This document shows, one piece after another, positions 44,149-52,485 of a stretch of 64,000 nt of DNA (within the stretch, counting starts at the first letter, position 1; each line of letters begins with the position of its first letter). Made by a program: the position numbers and the translations under genes. The DNA lies in the NCBI GenBank assembly GCA_963667505.2, contig OY763490.2, positions 2,604,001-2,668,000 of the forward strand, written 5' to 3'. Source of the stretch: Aldehydirespirator sp963667505 (GTDB taxonomy: Bacteria; Actinomycetota; Acidimicrobiia; Acidimicrobiales; Aldehydirespiratoraceae). Below the pieces are notes generated by a model. That model was given only the letters and a program-made list of their open reading frames with translations, was not told the origin of the DNA and searched no databases.

Positions 44149-44736
44149 ATGGGATCGTCGCTGCGTGAACAGCTTCTGGACATCCTGATCACCAAGGGCC
44201 TCAGCCGGCTCGACCAGCCGATAAGGCTGGCTTCGGGGGCCTGGTCGTCGGACTTCGTCGACGGCAAGGAGGCCCTCGCCGACTGGGCCGATCTGCGCGT
44301 CGCCTGCGAGGCGATCTGCGAGGCGGTGAGCGAGGCGGGCCATCGCTTCGACGCCGTGGGCGGGCTCACGATGGGCGCGGACGCGCTGGCGGTGGGCATC
44401 GCCGCGGTGAGCGACAGCAGCTGGTTCTTCGTCCGCAAGGAGGCCAAGAAGCGCGGCACCCGCCGCCTTGTCGAGGGCGCTCGGATCGGGCCGGGCGACA
44501 AGGTGCTGCTGGTGGACGACGCCGTGACCACCGGTGGGTCGATCTTCCAGGCCCACGAGGCGATCTCAGAAACCGGCGCCGAGGTCGTCGCGGCGGTCAC
44601 GCTGGTGGACCGCAGCGGGCTGGCCGGCCCCCGGTTCGAAGAGATGGGCGTCGACTACCTGCCGATGGCCACCTTCACCACAATGGGAATCGACCCGGTA
44701 CTCCCCGACCCATCCCCAGCCGGCCAACCTTCCTGA
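44149..44736 (+). CDS. Orotate phosphoribosyltransferase-like protein
   Basis: 195 residues from ATG 44149 with AGGAGG upstream. The PRPP loop is VLLVDDAVTTGGSIFQAHEA; FFVRKEAKKRGTRRLVEGAR and GGLTMGADALAVGIAAVS are typical of PyrE-type enzymes. It may be the pyrimidine-pathway enzyme or a salvage relative. The 320 bases before it contain no gene, but bases 44101-44135 repeat GGACAACTGAC (leader-like direct repeats) that could form part of a control region. Confidence 0.8.
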   Translation: MGSSLREQLLDILITKGLSRLDQPIRLASGAWSSDFVDGKEALADWADLRVACEAICEAVSEAGHRFDAVGGLTMGADALAVGIAAVSDSSWFFVRKEAKKRGTRRLVEGARIGPGDKVLLVDDAVTTGGSIFQAHEAISETGAEVVAAVTLVDRSGLAGPRFEEMGVDYLPMATFTTMGIDPVLPDPSPAGQPS

Positions 44737-44773
44737 CACACCGCAGGCAGCGACTGCGACGAGCTTCGGCCCG

Positions 44774-45592
44774 TCAAGGGTCAATCCTGCGCACCGGCTG
44801 CGACCGCAACGAGCATTCGACTATCAACTCCCCGAGAGCGGCTCGGCATTCTTCGATATCGAATGAGACGGGTGCCTGGATTCCGTAGTATTCCAGTTCC
44901 TCCCTGTAGGCATCGTCGCCCAACTTGCGCTCCAAATTCGTTTGGGCACGATCCCGGCTCCATCCAGGCTCTCTGTAGTGCTGGAAGCACGACGCGGCGT
45001 CTTGGGCCGTGACCAGCCCGGCCTTCTTCGCCGCCCAGATGTCGTAGACGTCGCGAGGCTGTTTGCGGCCGAATATCGCCGCTGCCTTGGAGGCGATCAT
45101 CTCCTCGGGAACGAGTGACACGATCTGTGCCCTAGTGGTTCTAGAGCCGCTGCGGGCTTCAAACGGGCGCTGCTCCGTACGGGCGGCGAAGGTCGGCGGG
45201 CTGGTTGGCAGGTCTACCGTGACCTTCAGGGCCCCGCCGTCGATGTAGGTGCCCCGGTAGGTCACATGCGATAGAAGCCTTCCGCGGTTGACGCGCGTCT
45301 TCGCCCCGTCGAAGCCCACTCGTTCGCCAGCGGCCCGCAAGGCATCGAATGTCCTTCCGAGGGGAGCGTCCTCCGTGCGGGCGTAATCGAGGTCCTTGCT
45401 GTAGCGCCACGGCTGGGGCAGCCAGAGTTTGTGAAGACAGGTCCCTCCCTTCAGAACCAACGCCTCGGCGAGATAGTCGTCGCAGGCGATCTCCACCATA
45501 AGGCGACCCAGCAGGACGTCCTGCTCGATCTGCTGCGCGTCCCAGTTGGAGCGAGACCGGGCCGCCTCCTCGATCTCATCGGCGGTGATCAA
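44774..45592 (-). CDS. abiEii: AbiEii-type nucleotidyltransferase toxin
   Basis: About 272 residues. TTG 45590-45592 overlaps the antitoxin stop and gives the family-like opening ITADEIEEAARSRSN; the longer ATG 45646 would overlap the antitoxin by 58 bases. The AbiEii core is EALVLKGGTCLHKL and YSKDLDYARTEDAPLG, the nucleotidyltransferase motif, with IASKAAAIFGRKQPRDVYDI later. AbiE is a type IV toxin-antitoxin pair that blocks phage by abortive infection. Confidence 0.85.
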   Translation of the reverse strand: MITADEIEEAARSRSNWDAQQIEQDVLLGRLMVEIACDDYLAEALVLKGGTCLHKLWLPQPWRYSKDLDYARTEDAPLGRTFDALRAAGERVGFDGAKTRVNRGRLLSHVTYRGTYIDGGALKVTVDLPTSPPTFAARTEQRPFEARSGSRTTRAQIVSLVPEEMIASKAAAIFGRKQPRDVYDIWAAKKAGLVTAQDAASCFQHYREPGWSRDRAQTNLERKLGDDAYREELEYYGIQAPVSFDIEECRAALGELIVECSLRSQPVRRIDP

Positions 45593-46437
45593 TTCGAGTA
45601 CTCGACGCTCATGTCGACGATCACGCCCCAACGGTCGTCGATCCACTCGTCCTTCGGTTCCTGCCTCAGGTACGACTCCCGGCCGGCGGACAGCCGCACG
45701 GTCCGTTGCGGTAGAGCCTCGACGTATCGCCGCAGCGGTTCCAGGTCAAGCGGCCGTTCCATGTCCCACCGCAACTCCGACTGCAGGTAGTCGACCAGGA
45801 AAGCGGCCCGTCGCACTACGGCCGCCGGATACAGGTCGGCTGAGGCCGCCAGCCTGTCGGCGTCGACGGTGTCCAACGTCAACAACCCGGCGATGAGGGT
45901 GGTGGCGTGCGACAGACCCAGCACCAGATCGGTCCGAGAAACGAGGTCGAACACTGTCGCGTCGGGAGAGGCGACCCTTACCGGCTGGCCGCGGCGGCGG
46001 AGGATCCGCACAGGCAGTCGGAGCAGGTCCGGGCGGGTCACGAACCGTATCGGCCACGCTCCGAGCTGCCGGCTGCGCAGCCGGGCGGTGGTCATCACCT
46101 GCAGGTCGTGGTATCCGAAGTGCGCGGCTCCATACATGGCCGCGGCGCTGCGATAGCCGACTCTGTAGGGATGCCCCATGTGGGCCATCATCTCGTCGAT
46201 GTACTCGACGGGCGGGTTTGTTCCCGCAGCCGCGCGGGTGTCGCGCACCGGAACCCAGGCTCCCTTAGTGACGGACAGCATGCGCCTGTCCCGTTTGGGC
46301 ACGGCGAGGCTGCGGGACACCCGCTCAGGCCGTACGCCCAACAACTCGGCCACCTGCTCGGTCGTGACCAGTCTGTCGCCTCGCTCGATCAGGAAGTCCG
46401 CCAAGTCCCTCGGCTTGATGGTCCGTGCCGTGGCCAT
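45589..46437 (-). CDS. abiEi: AbiEi-type antitoxin
   Basis: 282 residues. An N-terminal winged helix (DLADFLIERGDRLVTTEQVA, ELLGVRPERVSRSLAVPKRD) is followed by the antitoxin domain (GYRSAAAMYGAAHFGYHDLQ, VMTTARLRSRQLG, VRVASPDATVFDLVSRTDLV). AbiEi represses its own operon and counters AbiEii. It is first in the two-gene operon with translational coupling to the toxin. Confidence 0.85.
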   Translation of the reverse strand: MATARTIKPRDLADFLIERGDRLVTTEQVAELLGVRPERVSRSLAVPKRDRRMLSVTKGAWVPVRDTRAAAGTNPPVEYIDEMMAHMGHPYRVGYRSAAAMYGAAHFGYHDLQVMTTARLRSRQLGAWPIRFVTRPDLLRLPVRILRRRGQPVRVASPDATVFDLVSRTDLVLGLSHATTLIAGLLTLDTVDADRLAASADLYPAAVVRRAAFLVDYLQSELRWDMERPLDLEPLRRYVEALPQRTVRLSAGRESYLRQEPKDEWIDDRWGVIVDMSVEYSN

Positions 46438-46535
46438 GCCCTAATCCTACCCGGTAGTTTGATACACAGCGCGTCGAGGCTGCGGTTGAAGAGCGGCCGC
46501 ACGCGGCGTGCCATGCCGGGTCGCCGCAGCGGTCC

Positions 46536-46657
46536 TTCAGCTTGGGATGCGGACGATTCCTGCCGACAGTCGGCCCTCAGCTTGGACTGCGGCGGCGATC
46601 TCTGCCAGCAGCGGGCCTTCAGCTTGGGCTGTGGACGATTTGTGCGGCCAGCGTGAG
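46536..46657. repeat. Three imperfect 40-42-bp tandem repeats
   Basis: TTCAGCTTGGGATGCGGACG (46536), CTCAGCTTGGACTGCGGCGG (46576) and TTCAGCTTGGGCTGTGGACG (46618) open three diverged units. The third overlaps the last codons and stop of the luciferase-like oxidoreductase gene, so that C-terminus (AAQIVHSPS) is repeat-derived. The 180 bases between AbiEi and that gene otherwise hold no gene. Confidence 0.75.
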
Positions 46658-47596
46658 GTCGTCGGACGCGGTGTCGAGGTCGTTGACTGAGACTTGGAAC
46701 TCGTCGATTCCGTGGAGCGCCACGAGTGCGGCCAACTCGGAGCGGCACTGCTGCGCCGATCCGGAGATGACGAAGGCGTCGACCCAGTCGTCGCGCACGA
46801 AGCGGGCCGCGGCTGCGGGCCCGCCCTCGGATAGGCCCTGGCGTATGGCGGTCTCGGTGTGTTCGTCCAGGCCGATGCGGTTCTTGACGTGGTCTGGGGA
46901 GTCGACGAGCCGGAAGGTGAGGCTGGCCCGAGCCGCCTGCCGGGCCTCGTCGGTGGTGGCCAGGATGGTCATGTAGCAGAGCCTCGGGCGGGGCCGGCCG
47001 TGCTCGTCGGAGGCGGCCTCGATGGCGGCGATGTGGTCGCCGATCAGCTCCTTGTGGACGAACGACAGGATGAAGCCGTCGGCCAGCTCGCCCGCGAGGC
47101 GCATGACCCGAGGGCCGCGTCCGGCCAGCCAAATCGGAATGCTCGGCCGGCCGAAGCCGAGGCGGGCACCGCGGAAGCTGCCGGTCACGCCCTGGTGGTC
47201 GACGGCCTCCCCCGCCCATAGCGCCCGACTGGTGGTCGCCAGCTCACGCATGGCGGTGATCGGGGCTCGGCGCTCGATGGCCAGCGGTGTGAGCGTCAAG
47301 GCGCCGCCCGCGCCGATCCCCAGTGCGGCCCGCCCGCCGGACGCCTCGTCAAGGGTGGCGACAGCCGCCGCGGTCATGCCCGGGTGGCGGGTGTACGCGT
47401 TGGTGATGCCGGTGCCTATCTCCACCGTGCTCGTGGCCGCGGCGACCGCGCCGAGCGTCACCCAGCACTCCCGAGCGGCCAGCCCCTCGTCGGGGATCCA
47501 AACCCGCCGGAACCCCAGCCGCTCGGCCGCCACCGCAGCCTGCACGACCTTGCCGACAGGCCCTTCGGGCATGACCATGCAAGCCATTTCGACCAT
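46619..47596 (-). CDS. Luciferase-like (F420-dependent type) oxidoreductase
   Basis: 325 residues from ATG 47596. LLM-family TIM-barrel features: AERLGFRRVWIPDEGLAARE, TSTVEIGTGITNAYTRHPGM, ATLDEASGGRAALGIGAGGA, RPSIPIWLAGRGPRVMRLAG, LADGFILSF, FVISGSAQQCRSELAAL. In actinobacteria these proteins often use cofactor F420. It is similar to 5,10-methylene-H4MPT-reductase-like members; the substrate is unknown. Confidence 0.85.
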   Translation of the reverse strand: MVEMACMVMPEGPVGKVVQAAVAAERLGFRRVWIPDEGLAARECWVTLGAVAAATSTVEIGTGITNAYTRHPGMTAAAVATLDEASGGRAALGIGAGGALTLTPLAIERRAPITAMRELATTSRALWAGEAVDHQGVTGSFRGARLGFGRPSIPIWLAGRGPRVMRLAGELADGFILSFVHKELIGDHIAAIEAASDEHGRPRPRLCYMTILATTDEARQAARASLTFRLVDSPDHVKNRIGLDEHTETAIRQGLSEGGPAAAARFVRDDWVDAFVISGSAQQCRSELAALVALHGIDEFQVSVNDLDTASDDLTLAAQIVHSPS

Positions 47597-47729
47597 GGCA
47601 TCGACAATAGGGGCGAAGGCGCACACCGCTCGCAACCGCACGCCGGAACCCGCCGTGCCGAAGAGTCTCAGCGAGCTGTAGGCCGGGCCCGCGGGCCAGC
47701 GCTACAGGGGCTCTGCCATGCTGTAGCCG

Positions 47730-48512
47730 ATGGAGCTTCGAGGACGGGTCGCGCTGGTGACCGGCGGTGCCCACCGCGTCGGCCGGGCCATCGCGCTGGC
47801 CTTGGCCGCGGCTGGCGGCAACGTGGCCATCGCCTACCACCGATCCGCCGAACAGGCGAGCGAAACCGTGCAGGAGCTGAAGAGCTACGGCGTCGAGGCC
47901 GAGGCGTTCGGTGCCGACCTAGCCCAGCCAGCGGAGGCGACCCGGCTGGCCGAGGCGGTGGCGGCCCGTCTCGGCCCCGTCGACGCCTTGGTGAACAGCG
48001 CCTCGTTCTTCGTCCGGGACGAGTTCCCCACCGACGACACCACGACGTGGTACGAGACCTTCGACGTGGTGCTGCACGGGCCGTTCCATCTGACCAACGC
48101 GGTGGCGCCGTCGATGCTGGAACGAGGCGGCGGAGCGGTGGTCAACATCGTGGATCTGTCGGCCTGGCAGCCTTGGCCCGGCCGGGCCGCGCACAGCGTC
48201 GCCAAGGCCGCTCTGCTGGCCCTGACCCGTCAGACGGCGGTGGAGTTGGCCCCGACGGTCCGCTGCAACGCGGTGGCGCTCGGCCCGACCATCGAGCCGG
48301 CCAAGTTCGGCCCCGAGCAGGTGGAGAGACTGCGCCGCCGCACCCTGCTGGGCCGCTGGTCGGGAGGCGAGGAAGCCGGCCGGGCGGTGCGCTACCTGAT
48401 CGAGGCCACCGCCGTGACCGGCGAGTGCCTCACCGTCGACGGCGGCGAGCAGCACGGCCATGTCCGCGACCGCTTCATCGACACCGCCCCCGGCCAAGGC
48501 CCGGTCAGCTAG
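47730..48512 (+). CDS. SDR-family oxidoreductase with His in place of the catalytic Tyr
   Basis: 260 residues. The NAD(P) site GRVALVTGGAHRVGRAIALA is typical of pteridine-reductase-like SDRs, and DALVNSASFFVRDEF is the NNAG-like block. The active-site segment reads GRAAHSVAKAALLALTRQTA, where YxxxK is expected: the Tyr is His and the Lys is kept. Either the chemistry differs or the protein is non-catalytic. C-terminal VTGECLTVDGGEQH is normal for SDRs. Confidence 0.8.
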   Translation: MELRGRVALVTGGAHRVGRAIALALAAAGGNVAIAYHRSAEQASETVQELKSYGVEAEAFGADLAQPAEATRLAEAVAARLGPVDALVNSASFFVRDEFPTDDTTTWYETFDVVLHGPFHLTNAVAPSMLERGGGAVVNIVDLSAWQPWPGRAAHSVAKAALLALTRQTAVELAPTVRCNAVALGPTIEPAKFGPEQVERLRRRTLLGRWSGGEEAGRAVRYLIEATAVTGECLTVDGGEQHGHVRDRFIDTAPGQGPVS

Positions 48513-48535
48513 CGCGTGACGGCCGGGATCTGCCT

Positions 48536-48997
48536 CTAGACGGAAGGCTTGAGTCGGTTGAGGCTGCGATCCGAGGTGCGTTCGATGCGCATGAGCATTG
48601 CGGCAGAGGGAACGACCTTGCCGCTCAGATAGGTGCTGAGCCGCGACGCGCTGGTGCCCACCGAGGCCGCGAACTGCGCCTTCGTCGTCCCGCTTCGCTG
48701 GACGGCGGCCCGTACGCGGGCCGCCACATCGGCTCGGTCGGCGCGGTCGGCGTCCTGCCGGGCCCGCTCGATCGCCAAGGCGAAGAGCGTGCTCACTCCG
48801 TCGGGATCCCGGTAGTCGAGGTAGCGCCCGACCCGCCGGGCCACGACTCCCCACGGCGATCGTCGGATCTCAGCGAAGATGGGCCGCCAGTCGGGGACCA
48901 GGCCGCGGTCGATCGCGGCCATCAGCGCCTCATAGGGCCAGGTCCGGACATCGTCGGACGGGTCGGCATCGACGTTGCGGAACCGCACTCCGGTCAC
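48536..48997 (-). CDS. Helix-turn-helix antitoxin-like protein
   Basis: 153 residues from GTG 48997, which overlaps the upstream nucleotidyltransferase stop as GTGA. The C-terminal half is an Xre-type HTH: SGTTKAQFAASVGTSASRLS then TYLSGKVVPSAAMLMRIERT. The N-terminal half (WPYEALMAAIDRGLVPDWRP, FAEIRRSPWGVVARRVGRYL) is of unknown family. Pairing with a nucleotidyltransferase suggests a toxin-antitoxin or MNT/HEPN-like module. Confidence 0.75.
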   Translation of the reverse strand: MTGVRFRNVDADPSDDVRTWPYEALMAAIDRGLVPDWRPIFAEIRRSPWGVVARRVGRYLDYRDPDGVSTLFALAIERARQDADRADRADVAARVRAAVQRSGTTKAQFAASVGTSASRLSTYLSGKVVPSAAMLMRIERTSDRSLNRLKPSV

Positions 48998-49683
48998 GCC
49001 GCGCCCCCCAGGCGCAACGCCAGCGTCTGACACGCTTCCACCACATCCGACCAGCGATGCCATCGCGGGTCGAGCCGCTTGTAGCGGGGAAGCTCATCGA
49101 TCACATCGGTGTCACGCGGCGCCGGGTCGGCGAGCGCGATCACCAACGACGTCAGAACCGAAGCCGGATCGTTCGACCGGTCGACGTAGTAGGCATCAAT
49201 GTCCCAGAGCACATCGACGGCCGCATCCTCGCCCATGTGGTCGGCGAGCGCGACCACGTCGAGGAAGTCGCGCACAACGTTGCGCTGAACGACAAGGAAG
49301 GCCTTCACGCGCAAAGCCTCCGCCTCGGTCGGCGCCACAACGACGGCATCGCCGCCGACATCGATCTCGACGGTCTCAAGCGGCCGGGTTCGACGCATCT
49401 GGCGCAACCCGGCCTCGACCCCGTCGAGGCTTCCCATGATGGTGAACGGCGGCTTCGAGGCACGCACCGAAGTAGCCCATCCCTCGGTCGCCTCCACGGC
49501 CGCCAGCACCACTTCGTACCGGTCGACCAGACGGGCGAGAACATGGTCGTGACCGCCGGAGTCCCGATGTCCGGCGTGCAGCACCGCAGCCGAGCCCCCG
49601 ACCAGCACCGCATCTGGCACCACCGACTGCAGCCGCGCCGCCGACTCCATAACCCGCCGCAACGTCGCACTCATCTCAACCAT
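48994..49683 (-). CDS. Nucleotidyltransferase (AbiEii/DUF6036-like)
   Basis: About 229 residues. VLVGGSAAVLHAGHRDSGGH resembles the GGSA motif of AbiEii/DUF6036-type nucleotidyltransferases, with DHVLARLVDRYEVVL in place of the second Asp pair, and later RVKAFLVVQRNVVRDFLDVV. The start is either ATG 49683 or 49674. It lies just after an inverted repeat that could be an autoregulatory operator, and is translationally coupled to the HTH protein. Confidence 0.7.
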   Translation of the reverse strand: MVEMSATLRRVMESAARLQSVVPDAVLVGGSAAVLHAGHRDSGGHDHVLARLVDRYEVVLAAVEATEGWATSVRASKPPFTIMGSLDGVEAGLRQMRRTRPLETVEIDVGGDAVVVAPTEAEALRVKAFLVVQRNVVRDFLDVVALADHMGEDAAVDVLWDIDAYYVDRSNDPASVLTSLVIALADPAPRDTDVIDELPRYKRLDPRWHRWSDVVEACQTLALRLGGAA

Positions 49684-49687
49684 CCCA

Positions 49688-49705
49688 CTTATCATAACCG
49701 ATAAG
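49688..49705. promoter_or_regulatory. Inverted repeat upstream of the nucleotidyltransferase/HTH pair
   Basis: CTTATC, six bases, GATAAG: a perfect 6-bp inverted repeat a few bases upstream of the start. It is AT-rich against the GC-rich background, as expected of an operator for a self-regulating toxin-antitoxin pair. Confidence 0.5.
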
Positions 49706-50055
49706 CCAGGCGAGTAGGACCTCCAAGACCAAGCCGCGAGCGGCACGTGACACAGGCTCATCAAGATCCGGACCCTGCAGGGCCCTGGAGCCCTCAGACG
49801 CCTACCTCAAGTGGCACCGGGACCACCTCTTGAGCTTCGGGATCGACGACTCTGGCCATCCGCGCAGGCGGTACACCCTCGGCAACAGGCGACATCTGAA
49901 TGAGCGGGGGATCGACAATGTCCACTGGCTCTGGGGAGGGATGCAGGCCCTGCCACCGAACCGGCTGCGCGGAGCCCATTTGCCTCGACAAGGCCGCTTG
50001 AAGCTCGGCTGACATCGTGCCCGTACCGCCGCAGGCCGCGGAACGAGATGAGATC

Positions 50056-50147
50056 TTGAACCCTAGCACTGTGAGAATCTGCACCCTAGAAGCATGATGG
50101 CTTGTACCCTAGCGGGTTGCGGGCCTGTACCCTGGGAACGGAGCAAG
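50056..50147. repeat. Four 23-bp direct repeats (iteron-like)
   Basis: TTGAACCCTAG, CTGCACCCTAG, TTGTACCCTAG and CTGTACCCTGG begin at 50056, 50079, 50102 and 50125, exactly 23 bases apart, with unrelated sequence between. They end just before the ATG 50154 of the AAA ATPase gene. Two-turn spacing fits cooperative protein binding on one DNA face, as an operator array or iterons. The rest of 49706-50055 has no supported gene. Confidence 0.75.
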
Positions 50148-50153
50148 CACAGC

Positions 50154-51494
50154 ATGGACAGCATCGACGCGGGAGACGCCACCAGATCCGGCGACACCGA
50201 ATCGACTAGCGCGGCCTACCGGCGGCGGGTCGTGGACGACGAGCTCGACACTCTGTTGGCCGATCTGCCCGCTGTCAGCGTCGAGGGACCGCGGGCCGTG
50301 GGCAAGACCACCACAGCCGTGCAGCGTGCAGCCACCTGCTTCAATCTCGACGACAGCAGCGACACGCTCGACCTCGTGAAGGCGGACATGGCACAGCTGG
50401 TACAGGGTCCCTGGCCGACGGTGATCGACGAGTGGCAGCGGCTGCCGGCCAGTTGGGACCTGGTGCGACGTGCCGTCGATGCCGACATGACGGCGGGACG
50501 GTTCATCCTGACGGGCTCAGCGTCGCCGGCGGAGGCACCAACCCACACTGGGGCTGGCCGCATCGTGACGGTGTGCATGCGGCCCTTGTCGCTGGCGGAA
50601 CGCTGGGACTCGCCGCCGTTCGTGGCTCCCACCGTGAGCCTGGCCGAACTGCTGGCCGGGCAACGGCCCGCCGTCAGCGGCGCATCGACCGCCAGACTCG
50701 CCGACTATGTAGCCGAGATCGTCAACAGCGGCTTCCCGGGGTTCCGGCATCTGGCAGCCCGCAGCCGGCGGGCGGCGCTGTCGGGCTACATCGACCGCAT
50801 CGTCGAGCGCGACTTCCCCGAGGCCGGACGACACATCCGGAACCCGGCCTCGCTGAGGCGATGGATGGTCGCCTACGCGGCAGCCACCTCGACCACCGCC
50901 TCCTATGAGAAGATTCGCGACGCGTCGACCAGCGGGTACGGAGAGAAGCCGAACCGCAAGGCCACCGCCCCCTACATCGAGACCCTCGAGCAGCTCTACA
51001 TCTTGGACCCGATACCCGCCTGGGCACCTTCCGGGAGCAAGCTCTCCCGACTCACAGAAGGCCCCAAGCACAGCCTCGCAGACCCCGGACTGGCAGCAGC
51101 GCTACTGCGGGCAGACGCCGACACGCTCCTGCGGCCGGCGAGCCCGCGGCAAGTCGGGCGCGTCGGGGAGACGCTCGGCGCGTTGTTCGAGTCGCTGGTG
51201 GCGCAGAGCCTGCGCGTCTACGCCCAAGGTTGCGAAGCAGCCGTCGGCCACCTGCGGGAATGGGGCGGCAGACGCGAGGTGGACCTAATCGTCACCGGGC
51301 GCGACGGCCGGTTCGTGGCAGTCGAAGTCAAACTCTCGCAACGAGTCGACGACCATGACGTGAGGCACTTGGTCTGGCTTCGCGACGAGACAGGCGACGA
51401 GTGCTCCGACGCGGTCATCGTCACAACGGGCCAGCACGCCTACCGACGACCAGACGGCATCGCCGTAGTCCCAGCGGCCTTGTTCGGCCCTTGA
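50154..51494 (+). CDS. AAA ATPase with DUF4143 domain
   Basis: 446 residues from ATG 50154. N-terminal AAA domain: Walker A VEGPRAVGKTTTAVQRAATC, Walker B WPTVIDEWQRLP, sensor RFILTGSASPAEAP. The DUF4143 part follows (GYIDRIVERDFPEAGRHIRN, GYGEKPNRKATAPYIETLEQ, GETLGALFESLVAQSLRVYA). It ends with a nuclease-like EVDLIVTGRDGRFVAVEVKL, a PD-(D/E)xK arrangement. This family is common in accessory regions and sometimes linked to defence; function is not established. Confidence 0.85.
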   Translation: MDSIDAGDATRSGDTESTSAAYRRRVVDDELDTLLADLPAVSVEGPRAVGKTTTAVQRAATCFNLDDSSDTLDLVKADMAQLVQGPWPTVIDEWQRLPASWDLVRRAVDADMTAGRFILTGSASPAEAPTHTGAGRIVTVCMRPLSLAERWDSPPFVAPTVSLAELLAGQRPAVSGASTARLADYVAEIVNSGFPGFRHLAARSRRAALSGYIDRIVERDFPEAGRHIRNPASLRRWMVAYAAATSTTASYEKIRDASTSGYGEKPNRKATAPYIETLEQLYILDPIPAWAPSGSKLSRLTEGPKHSLADPGLAAALLRADADTLLRPASPRQVGRVGETLGALFESLVAQSLRVYAQGCEAAVGHLREWGGRREVDLIVTGRDGRFVAVEVKLSQRVDDHDVRHLVWLRDETGDECSDAVIVTTGQHAYRRPDGIAVVPAALFGP

Positions 51495-51701
51495 GCCTGC
51501 GCTGAGAAAGGGCAGCTTTCCTTCCGTCGGGTATCTAGCTGTGCCGATGTCCATGAGGTCGAGCCTTCGCACTCATAGTGTTGGAGGTGTTCTCGACGGG
51601 TTGCGGGCCTGACTCGGCTCTCCGCTGGCTTCGTGCCCTGAGAACGATCTGTCGGCCTGTGACCGGTTGTTGGACCGGCGTGCGCGCGGTAGACCCGCGG
51701 T

Positions 51702-52122
51702 GTGGACACGGCGGGCTCGTGGGAGCGTGGCGGGGCTCGCCTTCGGAAGTACCGCAACCGGTCGACGGTCGTGAGGCTCACCGACGACCCGGACAAGCCG
51801 ATGTCCTCGCGCAGGCGCCCTCCCAGCCGTCGAGTTGGCGCGGCGACACCCCTTGTCGAGGACCTTGCCCGCTGGTTCGAGAGCCAACCGGCTGCCCGCG
51901 AGCGTTTCGCATGGGCACTTCGCGATTCCCTGGACGAGCTTCTCGCCGGCCAGCGGACGGGCCGATGGTGCTACCAGCATCTGAGTAAGACCGAGCGCAC
52001 CCACCTGGGCACGGCCGTCCAGGTGAACTTCGCCAACGAGTTCGAAATCCCCGAAGGGGAAACACTGGACTGGAGCATCGACGGGCGCGACGTCGACTGC
52101 AAGTTCTCCAAGGACTGCGGCG
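51702..52122 (+). pseudogene. Truncated NaeI-like restriction endonuclease
   Basis: About 140 codons resemble the catalytic domain of NaeI-type enzymes: ALRDSLDELLAGQRTGRWCY, QHLSKTERTHLGTAVQVNFA, NEFEIPEGETLDWSIDGRDV then DCKFSK, keeping the acidic residues and the DxK of the active site. After KDCGG (about 52120) the similarity stops and the frame becomes low-complexity Arg/Pro. No methyltransferase partner is nearby. Bases 52123-52485 hold no supported gene and may be decayed remains. Confidence 0.5.
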
Positions 52123-52485
52123 GGTGTCGTCCAGATCCGCGACGGCCTGTTGAGGTTCAGGGCCGACGGATCCGGCCGACGGAGGCAAGCGGGGCGATCC
52201 CCGCTCATCCAGCCGCAGGCCGTAGCCGAAGCGCCGATCCGCGTTTCGGATCGGCTCCCTCGAGCCCCGGCCTCGTTGCGGTCAAGCCATCCAGCAAGCC
52301 GTTCGGGAAGCAGCCGGGATCGAGCACCCCAACGATGCCCCAACCCTGTGACACGCCCGCCGCAGCGGAAAGGTCGTCATAGACGCTGGTCTGTTGTTCC
52401 TGGGTTGTTCCGCACAGGTTGTCCTGGGGTGGTTCGACGGCTAGCATGGGGTAACCAGCACAACGTGGGAACAACGGAGGTAGCG

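Noticed and set aside
50056..50147. CRISPR array
   Set aside because: Conserved units are only about 11 bases with 12-base gaps, not 25-40-base repeats with spacers; no cas genes are present.
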